64,000 nucleotides of DNA from Ichthyophis bannanicus (GCA_033557465.1 CM066033.1:1353623834-1353687833); one strand, 5' to 3'; shown: positions 41,585-52,583, counted from the first letter of the stretch. The notes: generated from the sequence alone by a model not told the origin. A program made the numbers and translations.

Positions 41585-41951
41585 AGCCCTCTTTTATTTA
41601 TTTATTTATTTTTATTTATTTAGTATACATTTATATACCGCTACTTCCAGCGATCAGTAGCGGTTTGATTACATCTTTGGGAGTTGTCAAAATCATGACA
41701 GAACAGTTGGGGCATACACACATAGGTTAGAGGGTAAGGCACAGCACACAGAATTAGGGTATTAAAGATTGGACTTTACATATTTACATTTTTACATATA
41801 ACATTTCTACAGAGCATGATACATGGTTTATTTGCTCCATCTTGTATCCCACTGTGATTTACATCTGGTTGTAGTGACATTGGAAAAGATGAGTTTTTAG
41901 TTTCTTCCTGAAAGCACCAATGTCTTTGATTGCTCGCAGCTCGTATGGTAG
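41585..41951 (-). mobile_element. L2 3' end (distal half of a split L2 copy)
   Basis: Minus strand: PYELRAIKDIGAFRKKLKTH, LFQCHYNQM, then a 3' UTR with AACCGCTACTGATCGCTGG, AAGTAGCGGTATATAAATG and a (TAAA)n tail. The upstream half of the same L2 is at 43480-44357. Confidence 0.8.
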
Positions 41952-42904
41952 TTGATTCCTGTGATAAGGAAGCTTATCATAACTCAGGTAGGAGCTATAG
42001 AAAAGATGATGTGACTCTGAACAAGCAACCTGTCAGTTCTGGTAGAAGTAAGAAAACAGAGTTTTCACATAAAAGACTACCAGTCCCAGAATGCACCAGG
42101 TTTCCAGCAGCCATGAGAGGGGCTGAAGTGAGAAAACGTGTGTGCAATCAAGAGAGCTATGAGGTAATCCCTAAGCACTCATCTCAAAGGGCAGGGCCTG
42201 ATTCAACACAGCTGCGCTGTGTTAGGGAGGAGCACACATTAGGACAGAATAAGAATAGAGCTTATTCTATAGACAATAGCTTCAGGGAGAGCTTCAGCAA
42301 CGGCTACAAGCTCCAGCCCAGCTACAGGTTTAAGCATCACCTGGAGAAACAGAAGCCAAGCCAAGCGGATAGAGAAAGAAGGAAACTCTCTGGAAGGAAG
42401 AGAAGAAAGCCCATTGGACGGTCTGGGAGAGTCCAAGGCAGTACCTATACTGGGAGGTATTCCAAATGCCAGCAGAGTCCATTGGACTGGAGTCAGCCAG
42501 AGGAATGGATTGGCAGAGATAGGAATCACCAGTGGTTACCTGGAAGAGAGAAGACTGCACGTGGAAAGGACTTTCAGACCTATGCCAGAAGGTATGTGAG
42601 AGGAGATCCAGTGTCCAGGGATCAAGATTGGAAGGCTGGACATCAGAATTGGATTACATACTGGCCAGGATATACAGAGAGGAATTATGATAGCAGGAGA
42701 GGCTCAGATATGAACACTGATCCAGACCCTATCTATAATAGTGAATGGCAGCAAGGGAATAAGCATTCTCATGATAGTGCCTTATGGAAAGACTCGTCTG
42801 TGCCAATGTATGATAGTGACCCTATGCTGATTGATGAAGGGGGAGATACAGCAGATGAAACTATTCATTACATAGACTGTTCTCTATCTAAATGCTATTG
42901 CTAG
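41930..42904 (+). CDS. Unrecognised 324-codon ORF
   Basis: Open from within the L2 junction to TAG at 42902-42904. The real start is unclear; in-frame ATGs are MVVDS (41945), MRGAE (42112) and later. Composition is basic and Ser/Arg/Gln/Tyr-rich (QADRERRKLSGRKRRKPIGR), then acidic at the C-terminus (DSDPMLIDEGGDTADETIHY), ending DCSLSKCYC. No known domain, signal peptide or membrane segment. A stop-free run this long is unlikely by chance in DNA of this composition. It could be a Gag-like or accessory ORF of the unclassified insertion. AAGGTATGTGAG at 42589 resembles a 5' splice site. Confidence 0.4.
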   Translation: MLAARMVVDSCDKEAYHNSGRSYRKDDVTLNKQPVSSGRSKKTEFSHKRLPVPECTRFPAAMRGAEVRKRVCNQESYEVIPKHSSQRAGPDSTQLRCVREEHTLGQNKNRAYSIDNSFRESFSNGYKLQPSYRFKHHLEKQKPSQADRERRKLSGRKRRKPIGRSGRVQGSTYTGRYSKCQQSPLDWSQPEEWIGRDRNHQWLPGREKTARGKDFQTYARRYVRGDPVSRDQDWKAGHQNWITYWPGYTERNYDSRRGSDMNTDPDPIYNSEWQQGNKHSHDSALWKDSSVPMYDSDPMLIDEGGDTADETIHYIDCSLSKCYC

Positions 42905-43479
42905 CTTTCTGTGAGCAAACACCTCAGCCATCACAAAGAAACCTAACTTTGTTCTTTATTTCCACTGCAAACAGCTCTTAAAGCAGGATTTGGGTTCACA
43001 CAGTAGCAGCCAGCCAGCTAAAGGGTTTCAGCTGGTCAATTGATAGTAATTAAAGCTGCACCTGATTGTGTGTGTGAGCAAGGGAGAATCACTTCTGGGA
43101 TCTGCGTGGAAAATAAGCAGAAGTTAACCTAACAAGCAAAGTTTATTCATTTCTTTGTGCCTTTTTATTTGGTAATTATTTGCTAAGAAAACATTAGCTA
43201 ATTGCCTGACAAGCTGAAGGTTGTTTTCTGATTTCCTTTGTGACTTTATGTTATCCATTTAAACACTGCAAGCAAGTAACCTCATTTATATTGCTACCAA
43301 GCATATTTGTGCTGGGTGAATTAAACCCCATCAATAAAAGAAGTATTTTATTGCCCTTACCACTGGTATCACAACTCAATTATTGTCTTCAGCTGTGTTT
43401 GGGAGTGAAAGAACTACATTACCCACAATACCTTGCAAGAATCATATGAATATATGCATCGTCAAGATTGTGTAAGTTC
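41952..43479 (+). mobile_element. Unclassified 1.5-kb insertion in L2
   Basis: L2 coding sequence is continuous across it (…RRLP at 43485 and PYELRAIK at 41950). It contains a 324-codon frame (41930-42904), ACCAGTCCCAGAATGC and ACTACATTACCCACAATACC promoter-like words, and CAATAAAAGAAG (43334), a poly(A) signal. No terminal repeats were found by eye. It may be an LTR-retroelement fragment; class unknown. Confidence 0.45.
42905..43479. other. 3' part of unclassified insertion; no gene
   Basis: Non-coding by eye. It has CAATAAAAGAAGTATTTTATT at 43334 as a possible polyadenylation signal. Confidence 0.4.
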
Positions 43480-44357
43480 TCACCCTAGGCAGCCGTCTGA
43501 CATTCCATATGGTTGGGGCAGAGAATGAGAATGCTCTGCGGCTAGTACTGGCTTTTACAGATCTGATGTTGGTTGGAACTTGAAGTGTTTCTGAGTTGAT
43601 AGTTCTCCTGTCTCTGTTGGTTGTTTGCGTGCTGATAAGGGTGGAGAGGAATGATGGGGCTAGGTTATGTATGAGTTTGAATGTGGTTACCAATGTTTTA
43701 TATTGTATCCTGGCAGCAATGGGTAGCCAATGTAGCTCGATCAATACAGGTGTAATGTGTTCAGTAATGCTTGTTCGCATGATGATCCTCGCCGCCACGT
43801 TTTGGGCCAATTGCAGGATATTTATTGTTTTCTTTGGCATACCCTGTAAGATGGCGTTACAGTAGTCTAAGTGAGGCATGATGAGTGCTTGCGCAACAGT
43901 CCGAAAATCACAGGGTTCGATTATATTCCGCAGGGGTTGTAGCACTCTAAGTTTGTGGAAAATGGCCTTGTTGATTTTGCGCAGGTGCTTTTCCATCTTT
44001 AGTTTGCTGTCGAGTGTGACTCCCAGATATTTGATCTCATTCTTTGTGTTGTACGTGTTGTTACACAGGGTGATTGTTGGAGGAGGTTCAAAGTTTGGTT
44101 TACTGGATATATACATCACTTCAGTTTTCTTATGGTTAATAGTCATATTGTTTTTTTGTAACCATCTTAACATCTCATCCAGGCAAGTTTTGAGCTGAGT
44201 ATATTTAAGGTCAGTGATATCTAATTGTGTGTATAGCATAATATCGTCTGTGTAGATGTGGTAGTTGATGTTTTGTTTTTTGAAAATGTCACAGAGGGGC
44301 TGCATGTAAATGTTGAAAAGTAGTGCCGAGAGAGCCGAACCCTGAGGTATGCCTTTT
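43480..44357 (-). pseudogene. L2-type LINE RT C-terminal half
   Basis: From 44357 downward: GIPQGSALSALLFNIYMQPL, YHIYTDDIMLYTQ (motif C; the usual Y-A-D-D is YTDD), MTINHKKTEVMYIS, IKYLGVTLDSKLKMEKHL, IMPHLDYCNAIL, ELHWLPIAARIQYKTLVTTF and RRAFSFSAPTIWNVRRLP. The frame is open for about 287 codons with no stop, so it is fairly young, but the endonuclease and RT fingers are missing (5' truncation at 44357) and its 3' part is displaced to 41585-41951. Confidence 0.88.
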
Positions 44358-44384
44358 AATAAGTCTGCAGGCTACGGACAAAGT

Positions 44385-45600
44385 GGTGCAGTTTCTGCAG
44401 GGTCTCGGATGGGTATTCAATCCTGTCAAGAGCCGGCTGGTCCCGTCCCAGGTGCTCGACTATCTGGGGGTATGTTTCGACACTCGGCGAGGAGCCATGT
44501 TCTTACCGGAGAGACGGGCTCAAGCGCTACAGCAGCTGGTATGCAGATTCAGAACAACTCCGGTACCGTCAGTGCGGAGTTATCTTCACTTTCTAGGGAC
44601 GATGGCAGCAACTTTAGAGGTGGTCCTGTGGGCCAGAATCCATATGTGGCCACTGCAGAGGGCGCTCCATGCGCCGGTGGTCCCAGCAGACCGATTCACT
44701 AAACAAATGTCTTCCCTGTCCCCTCCGAGTCAGAGAGTCCCTTCAGTGGTGCCTTCGCCCAGGATCTCTGGAGGCGGGTATACCCCTGGAGCAGCCTCAG
44801 TGGTTCCCGTTACTGACGGACGCAAGTCTCGCGAGATGGGGGGCGCATTGCGGGGATCTCTTCACGCAAGGGACTTGGACCGACCAGGAAGGTCTCTGGT
44901 TGATCAATCGGCTCGAGCTACGAGCGGTGTTTCTAACGCTACAGTCTTTCAAAGCCACGGTGATGAACCGGGCGGTGTGCGTGCTGTCCGACAATTCAGC
45001 AGCAGTGGCCTACATCAACTGGCAAGGCAGAACGGGAAGTGTGGCCATGGAAGAGGAAGCCGAGATGTTGTTCGCTTGGGTGGAACTGCACCTACAAGCG
45101 ATCTCGGCAGCGCACATTGCAGGAAAAGACAATGTAATGGTGGATTTTTTCATCAGGGTCCGGGTGGATGCCAGGAATGGGAGTTACATCCGGAAGTGTT
45201 TGCTCAGATTACCTGCAAATGGGGACAGCCGATTATGGATTTCATGGTAACCTTCCAGTCAGCGAAAGCCAGTCTCTTCTTCAGCAGGCGGCGAGAAAGG
45301 ATGTTGGAAGGAATCGATGCTCTGATACAGCATTGGCCATCGTCCGGACTTTTTTATGTGTTTCCCCATGGGAGCTCATAGAGCGAGTGGTTCAGCGTAT
45401 CGAAGCTCATCGAGGAAAGGTGGTGTTGGTAGCTCCGGAGTGGCCAAGGCATCCGTGGTATGTCAATCTAGTTCAATTGATCGACAAGGATCCTTGGAGA
45501 TTGCCAGTGTTGGAGGATCTGTTGCTTCAGGGTCCGCTTCGAATGCCTCAGGTGGATCGGTTCTCGCTTACAGTTTGGCCATTGAAAGGGCGAGGTTAAA
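44385..45600 (+). pseudogene. DIRS family C RT thumb, RNase H and tail
   Basis: FLQGLGWVFNPVKSRLVPSQ, LDYLGVCFDTRRGAMFLPE, SYLHFLGTMAATLEV (RT thumb/connection). After a shift near 44690: PLLTDASLARWGAHCGDLFT, INRLELRAVFLTLQSF, VCVLSDNSAAVAYINWQG, SAAHIAGKDNVMVDFFIR (RNase H with Asp, Glu, Asp, Asp). After further shifts: KVVLVAPEWPRHPWYVNLVQ (DIRS tail). Three or more frameshifts. Confidence 0.82.
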
Positions 45601-46545
45601 GAGAAAAGGTTATTTGGGGGCAGTCATTGCGACCTTGCTTCGAGCCAGAAAGAGTTCGACATCACTGACATATGTGCGCATATGGTGTATTTTTGAGGAC
45701 TAGTGTTCTAGGCGTCAGGTGCGAGCGGCCACGGTCTCCATTCCGGTAGTATTAAGTTTCCTTCAAGATGGATTTGATAAGGGACTGGCTGCCAGTTTGT
45801 TAAGGGTTCAGTTGACAGCTCTGTCTTGCTATAGAGGTAAGGTCCAGGGAGTGGCCTTAGGTGCTCACGTAGATGTGTTACGTTTTCTTAGAGCGGTGTC
45901 TCAGTTTAGACCTTCACGTAGAATAATGGTGCCGCTGTGGGATCTCAACTTGGTTTTAGGGGCCTTAGCTCAGGAGCCCTTTGAACCGTTACACCAGGCG
46001 TCGGTTAAGGATTTAACTTTAAAAACAATGTTTCTGGTGGCCATTTATTCGGCGAGACGAATCTCAGAATTACAGGCCATGTCCTGTAGAGAGCCATTTT
46101 TGTCATTGTCCAGGGAAAAGGTGGTACTCCGACCAGTTCCATGTCGACGGGGGAGGACACTTCAGATCGTAGTTTGTGCCGCCTGGACATAAAGAGGGTG
46201 TTACGGCGGTATTTAAAGGTATCAGAAATTTTCCGTAAGTCAGAAAGGTTATTCGTGCTGTTCAGAGGACCCCGTAAGGGTTAAGCGGCGGCGAAAGTGT
46301 CAATTTCCAGATGGATTCGAGAAGCAATTGAGTCAGCGTATATTTTGCAAGGTTGACCTGTGCCAGTGGGTTTGCGAGCTCACTCTACTAGGACGCAAGC
46401 GACTTCATGGGCGGAGTACATTTTGGTCCCGCCAGTAGAAATTTGCAGAGCGGCTACCTGGTCGTCTCTTCATACTTTCAGTAAGCACTACTGCTTGGAC
46501 GTTCTAGCATCAAGCGATGCTTGTTTTGGGTCAGCGGTGTTGTGA
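45590..46545 (+). pseudogene. DIRS family C tyrosine recombinase
   Basis: RLKRKGYLGAVIATLLRARK (N-terminus), a stop at 45702, then 45719-46192: LWDLNLVLGALAQEPFEPLH and YSARRISELQAMSCREPF (catalytic Arg), stop at 46190, then VGLRAHSTRTQATSWAEYI (His-x-x-Arg) and FSKHYCLDVLASSD (Tyr). All catalytic residues remain visible although the frame is broken three times. Confidence 0.82.
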
Positions 46546-46589
46546 TCCGGTTGGAAAGGTCCCTCCCAATGATTACTGCTCTGTTACAT

Positions 46590-47160
46590 CCCAGAGGTGG
46601 AGGACTGAAATGGAGGAACGATAACAAAATGGAAATTACACTTACCTGGTAATTGTTGTTCCTTGAGTTCAGTCCTCAATCCCGCCCGGGGATGATTTTC
46701 TTCAGGAGCTAAGTGTTGTTTTGGGGGAAGGTCCATTTTCTGAGTCCATTCTCTGAGTAAGTAAAATTCTGTTATGGTCTCCGGATCGCTCTGTATATTT
46801 CTATCTGATTTTCTCTTTCCTGTTTCTGACTCTGTTCAGAGGAGGAAGGGGAAAAGGCAGGATTCAGTTCTCTTTCTTACGGGAGGGGGGAGGTCTGTTA
46901 TATGTTAAGTTTTTAGTTGGTTGAGTATAAGGTTGAATTTCTCATGATAGCTACTTATTTGTTGCTCCTTTGAGTCTGCTTTGTCAATAGTTCACTGGGG
47001 GCTGATGGGAGAGCCCAGCAGGCTACATCCAGTGATGTCACGATTTGGACATGCCCAGTATCCAAGCTGCAGGAGGAGGTACACAACCCAGAGGTGGAGG
47101 ACTGAACTGGAGTTCCTCAAGGAACAGCAATTACCAGGCAAGTGTAATTTGCATTTTCTC
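46590..47160. repeat. DIRS family C internal complementary region and right end
   Basis: CCCAGAGGTGGAGGACTGAA occurs at 46590 and again at 47089. The first leads into TTACACTTACCTGGTAATTG, TTGTTCCTTGAGTTCAGTCC, complementary to the second. CAGTATCC-to-CTGCAGG sequence between is not coding. Confidence 0.7.
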
Positions 47161-47169
47161 AGAGTTTGC

Positions 47170-47398
47170 ATTTACTTCCAAGACCTATTCAGCTGTCTTT
47201 AGCTTCTGTTACTCCATTGCCCCAGGAAGGTATATCTCTTAAAGATATCTGGCAAATTATTTCACATACTTAACTGGCCCTCCGGGGTTCTTTTGAACAG
47301 ATTTCTCCGTTTTTAGTTGAGACAGTTGCAAAGATGACTGAGCAGGATTTAAAGTTTAAAGAACTGGATAATACAATTCAAAAAATGAAGTGCAGATT
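47170..47398 (+). pseudogene. Possible L1-type ORF1 coiled-coil fragment
   Basis: One frame reads SLKDIWQIISHT, a stop, LALRGSFEQISPFLVETVAK, MTEQDLKFKELDNTIQKMK: a heptad-like, charged helix such as opens L1-clade ORF1 proteins. It ends exactly at the DIRS insertion at 47399; I could not find its continuation after 56020. Confidence 0.4.
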
Positions 47399-47570
47399 TA
47401 TCTCCAGGAACAAGCAGGAATGAGTCTTCATATATGGGTACGTCGGTACGACGGAGCCTGCGCGGGAACGCTCCCCAGCTTCCCAGAAAGGAAAGCTTTT
47501 GGGAGCATCCCACAGCGCCTGCGCGCTGCCTTCCCGCCTTTCCTATCCAGCTCTCCTCAGTTCTTCTTTG
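47399..47570 (+). repeat. DIRS family A copy 2, left terminal inverted repeat
   Basis: Blocks GAGTCTTCATATATGGGTAC, CGGGAACGCTCCCCAGCTTC and AAAGCTTTTGGGAGCATCCC have complements at 55835-55985. Confidence 0.85.
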
Positions 47571-47776
47571 CCGCGGAGCCAGCAGGTCGAGCCCTGTCAC
47601 CGCTGAAGAAGTTCTTTATTTTATTTCCTTTCTTTGGTCGCGTGTCTGCCTTCCCCGACTCCGGACCGGTACAGCCGGTCTTTTTCTTTCTTTCTTTAAA
47701 AAAAAAATTATTTTTTTTTTCCTCACTTAGTGTATTTTTCTTCTTGGGCCTCAGGGCCCACAAGAAAATTTCCTTC

Positions 47777-47868
47777 ATGGAAAAACCAGCCTCCGGGTTA
47801 AAAAAATGTACTAAGTGTAGCGGTACTATTTCTGTCACAGATACCCATGAATGGTGTCTTAAATGTTT
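47777..47868 (+). pseudogene. DIRS family A gag-like ORF1 start, copy 2
   Basis: ATG 47777: MEKPASGLKKCTKCSGTISV, TDTHEWCLKCL, the zinc-binding-like Cys/His module, interrupted by the CR1. It resumes in frame at 50845. Confidence 0.78.
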
Positions 47869-50848
47869 GAAACATAGAAACATGATGACAGAAAAAGACC
47901 ACATGGCCTATCTAGTCTGTCCTTCCATAACAACAACTACAACAGTCCCCTTTTTACCTTTAGAGATCCTCTGTGTTTGTCCCATGCTTTTTTGAATTCA
48001 GTTACTGTCCTCATCTCTACCACCTCCACTGGGAGACTATTCCATGGATCCACTACTCTTTCCGTAAAGAAATATTTCCGCATATCACTCCTGAATCTAT
48101 CTCCCTTCACCCTCATCCCATGTCCCCTCGTAGCAGAACTTGCTTTCAATTTATGCCACGGAGGTATTTAAACATCTCAATCATATCACCTCTATCCCGC
48201 CTTTCCTCTAAGGTGTACATATTAAGATCCTTAAGTCTGTCCTCATATGCTTTATAATGAAGCCCATTAATCATTTTAGTAGCAACCCTCTGCACCGACT
48301 CCATCCTGTTCACATCCTTTTGAAGGTGCGGTCTCCAGAATTACACACCATACTCAAAATGAGGTCGCACCAAAGACTTATACAGAGGCATTATCACCTC
48401 CTTTTTTCTGCTAGCCATTCCTCTCCGTATGCACCCAAGCATCCTTCTAGCTTTTGCTGTCGCCTTTTCTACCTGTTTAGCTACTTTAAGATCATCAGAC
48501 ACAACCACCACGCCTAGGTCCCGCTCTTCTTTAGTGGACAAAAGTACTTCACCTCCTATACTGTATTGCTCCCTTGGATTGCTGAAGCCCAAATGCATGA
48601 CCTTACATTTTTTAACATTAAATCCCAGCTGCCAAATTCTAGACCATTCTTCAAGCTTAGCTAGATCCCGCCTCATGTTATCTACCCCTTCCTGGGTGTC
48701 TACTCTATTGCAGATTTTGGTATCATCCGCAAAGAGGCAAACCTTACCCGACAGCCCTTCCGCTATATCACTAACAAAGATGTTAAAAAGAATCGGACCA
48801 AGGACAGATCCCTGGGGCACACCACTGGTAACATCCTTCTCCTCAGAGTGAGCTCCATTTACTTGTACTCTTTGTCGCCTCCCATCCAACCAATTTCTAA
48901 CCCAAGCAGTAACTTTAGGGTCCATCCCTAGGGTGCTCAGTTTGTTTGTAAGTCGCCTGTGAGGAACAGTGTCAAAGACTTTACGGAAATCTAAATACAC
49001 CACATCTAGAGCTCTCCCTCAGTCCAACTCCCTGGTCACCCAGTCAAAGAAATCAATCAGATTTGTCTGACAAGACCTGCCTCTGGTAAATCCATGCTGC
49101 CTCGGATCCTGTAATCCGCTGGACTCCAGAAACCTCACTATTTTCTCTTTCAGTAGCGTTTCCAATAATTTACTCACCACCGAAGTTAAACTAACCGGCC
49201 TGTAGTTTTCAACCACATCCTTACTTCCGCTTTTGCGTAAAGGCACCACATGAGCCTCTCTCCAGTCCTTTGGCACCACTCCCGACTCCAATGAGGCATT
49301 GAAAAGATTAGTCAGTGGAGTTGCTAGAACGTCCCCAAGTTCCCTCAGTATTCTAGGGTGTATCCCATCCGGTCCCATCGCTTTGTCTACTTTAAGTTGA
49401 GCTAGTTTCTCACGAACACAGTCTTCTGAAAATAGTTAAAAGATGTCCCTCGCTTCTGTTCTTATTTGTGGGTGTTTTCTGAGGTCCTGCTCCTGGTTCT
49501 TCATCTGTGAACACAGAACAAAAATATTTGTTAAGCAATTCCGCTTTATCCTTATCAGCTTCTATATTCCCCCCCTGCACCCTTGAGTCTGACAATACCA
49601 CTTTTGCCCTTCCTCTTCTCACTAATATATCTGAAAAATGTCTTATCCCCCCATTTTATTGCATTGGCTGTTTCCTCCTCCTTTTGAATCTTTGCCTTCT
49701 TGACTACTTTGCTAGCTTCTCTAACTTTTTCCAAATACAGATGCCTGTCTTCCGCTCTCTGTGATCTCTTGTATTTCATGAAGGCCTCCCTCTTTTTCTT
49801 CACTTGTTCAGCTACTTCCTTCGAAAACCATAGCGGTCTCCTGTTCCTTTTGCCTTTATTTACCATTTTAACAAAAAGGTTGGTTGCCTTTAAAATACCC
49901 CCTTTCAGTTTTTCCCACTGTTTTTCTACATCCCCCAGCTGTTCCCATCCCACTAACGACTCCCTGAGGTATTGGCCCATCTTCGCAAAGTTAGTCTTCC
50001 TAAAGTTTAAGATCCTCACCTTGGAATGGATTCTAACAGCCCTGGTCCTAATACTGAACCACACCATCTGGTGATCACTGGATGCAAAATGATCTCCCAC
50101 TACAACATCAGAAACACTTTCACCATTGGTAAGCACCAAGTCCAGTATGGCCCCTTCACGTGTGGGGTCTGTTACCAATTGCCTGAATAGTTCTCCCTGT
50201 AGAGAATCCAGGATCTCCTTACTTCTAGATGATACTGCAGCAGGAATGTGCCAATCAACATCTGGCATATTGAAATCTATCAGTAGCACTTCCCCTTTCC
50301 TAGCAATGCTGCGTATGTCTTCAATTAACTCTCTGTCTATCTCTTCCTCTTGTGAGGGAGGTCTGTATATCACTTCAATGCAAATAGATTTCTCTTTCCC
50401 TCTTTCTAGTTTAACCCACAATGCCTCCTCTCTCCCTTTTGAGCTCTGTAATTCCAAAGTTTTAATAGTAGTTTTTACATATAGTGCCACTCCTCCTCCC
50501 TTTCTTCCTACCCTGTCCTTTCTGAATAAAGTATAACCAGGTATAGTTACATCCCAGTCATGGTTTTCTGTGAACCACGTTTCTGTAACTGCCACTAAAT
50601 CCAAGTCAGCCACTCCCACCAAAGCTTCAACTTCAGGGATCTTATTTCCCATGCTACGGGCATTAATACACACTGCTTTCCATATGTTACCCCTGTTACC
50701 CATTTCCATAAAGGTATTTAATGTATCACCTACCTGGGGGCTTTCACCTACCTGGGGGCTTTCTTCACCCATCCCCAACTAATCTAGTTTAAAGCCCTCT
50801 TCAGTAGATTAGCCAGTCTACTACCAAAGATGCGTTGACCTCTCTTGG
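47869..50848 (-). mobile_element. CR1 LINE, 5'-truncated, antisense inside DIRS gag
   Basis: Octamer end AAACATAG at 47870; the 5' side ends within ORF1 (complement of CTCTTGGAC… equals position 6952 of the full copy). It carries all of ORF2 as frames 49555-50778, 49019-49378, 48341-49003 and 47937-48149. Differences from the CR1 at 5700-9972 are few, so both belong to one recent subfamily. Confidence 0.9.
47937..50778 (-). pseudogene. CR1 ORF2 pseudogene
   Basis: From 50778 downward: MGEESPQV start, the endonuclease domain open for about 407 codons (VTETWFTE, GGGVALYV, SSDHQMVWF), then a shift at about 49560, RT fingers 49378-49019 (MGPDGIHPRILREL, NYRPVSLTSVVSKLL), a stop near 49018, MVYLDFRKVFDTVPHRRL, SGVPQGSVLGPILF, CLFADDTKI (48341-49003), a further shift near 48340, and the C-terminus. 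The endonuclease box lacks a Gly (LLIDFNMPD for LLIGDFNMPD), a 3-nt deletion at about 50270. Confidence 0.88.
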
Positions 50849-52583
50849 ACCTGGGTCCTGAACACTCCATTCCGGATTGTCCGTCCTGCTCTCTAATGTC
50901 TAAACGGGGTTTACAGAACCGAGCAGCTAAGCTCCATGTGCTGTTTCCCGCTGATGCAGCGTCGGTAGCATCGACATCTTCCAGGTCGTCTTCTCCTGAT
51001 GGATCTCAGGTAACCAAACATAAACCTAGCAGGTCCTCGAAGGGTAAATCTCCCTCTAAGCATCGAGATGCCTCTGGGCTTACCCTCGAGGATCCTGCAC
51101 CAGCAAAACAACCCCGGCGGGAAGCTCCAGCTTCCAAAGCTCCTCCTATGGGGTTACAGGTTGACATCGATGGCACGGCCTCGACCGATCACCTGTTAGA
51201 ATGCTCTGGGGTACCGGCACAATCCCCCGGTACCGATTTCCAGGCATTCATGGCGTCAATGGATCAGAATGTTCTGTCCATGCAGCGGGCTATCACGGCC
51301 TTCATTCAAGCTGCGACGCCGATGGTACCACAACGAACCCCATTGTCGGTACCGGCTCCGGTACCGGTACCAGTGCCGATACCGGTACCGACTGCATCGA
51401 CATCGACCAGGATACCGACTGCAGCGATTCTTTGTCCAGGTCTATTTCTCGGTACCGATCCGGTACCGAGGACGCCCGATGTCGATATCGCTCGATACGC
51501 GTAATGAGCATTGGAAGAACACCCTGACAGGCGATACTTCGATTCCTCTGGTGATTCTGATTCATCAGATGAGTCTCCTGAAGTATCCATAGCCCTTCCT
51601 GAAGAGCCTTCTTCTCCAAAAAGAAGAATGTCTCCTCCAGAGGACTTGTCCTTTCAAGACTTCATAAGAGAAGTAGCTAAAGGACTTTCTATTTCAGTAA
51701 CCTCTGAATCAGAGCCTAGAGCAAAAAAATTAGATATTTTAGGATACTCTAAGGCTCCTAAAGAGGCAGTCACCTTACCAATTCATGAGATTCTTCATGA
51801 ACACATGATTGATTTATGGGAGACTCCTCTCACTCTCTCTCCTCATTCTCGCAGATTGGACACTATGTATCGTGTTCCTCCTTGTCCTTTCTGAAAACTC
51901 AGCTTCCTCACCATTCCATTGTGGTGCAGTCAGCTATGAAGAGGATAAAGAGTACAAAGAGACACTCTTCTGCTCCTCCAGGAAGAGAATGCAGGACCTT
52001 GGATGCTTTTGGTAGAAAAATCTTCCAAGCCAGTATGCTCATTGCCAGAATCAACTCATATAGCCTTTACATGGGTATGTTTCTAAAAGAAGTTGCACAA
52101 AAACTGCATAACTTCCTCCCTTTTCTTCCAGAAGATAAAAGGGACGAATTCCTCATTTGGCTTAAGCATACTCAAGACATTTCAAAGTTTTCCAACAGGG
52201 CAGCTTTTGACTCCTTTGAAGGTGCCAGCAGAGCCTCAGGCATTGCCATAGCTGCTCGCAGAATTGCTTGGCTCCAGGCTTCTGATTTAGAACCCTGGGT
52301 TCAAGATGGCTTAGGAAATCTGCCCTGTACAGGTGAAAATCTATTTGGCAAAGAGTGGCAAATAAAAGCCACTCAAATGGATGCAGAAAACTCTGCTCTG
52401 GTTAGACTTTCAAAGTCAACCTCCATTCCTGCCCTTTTCAAAAAGGGTAGATTTCCTTCTACTTCTGGCCAACAATCTTCTACAGGTCGTTTTGCCACTA
52501 AGCGTCAGCAACCTAAGCAGGCCAGGCCTAAGCCTACAGGGGCTGCTGCAACTCAGCATTCCCAACCCCCTCAGGGTTTTTGA
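50845..52583 (+). pseudogene. DIRS family A gag-like ORF1 remainder, copy 2
   Basis: Continues CLKCL with LGPEHSIPDCPSC, LMSKRGLQNRAAKLHVLFPA, a Ser-rich region, then VP repeats (PAPVPVPVPIPVPT) coded by CGGTACC-type repeats (51340-51480). A shift near 51500 leads to EEHPDRRYFDSSGDSDSSDE, FQDFIREVAKGLSISV, APKEAVTLPIHEILHEHM. A second shift near 51880 leads to 51816-52583: MGMFLKEVAQKLHNFLPFLP, EPWVQDGLGNLPCTGENLFG, a Lys/Gln-rich end and stop at 52581-52583. Nucleocapsid-like role inferred. Confidence 0.75.

Larger units (their letters stand above)
44358..47160 (+). mobile_element. DIRS-like element, family C, 5'-truncated
   Basis: Starts inside the RT just after the active site, then RNase H, the DIRS tail, tyrosine recombinase, the internal complementary region (46590-46700) and the right end (47080-47160). 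GGAAATTACACTTACCTGG at 46633 is the complement of the end CCAGGCAAGTGTAATTTGC at 47136. Its proteins are clearly related to family A, but the terminal repeats differ. Confidence 0.8.
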
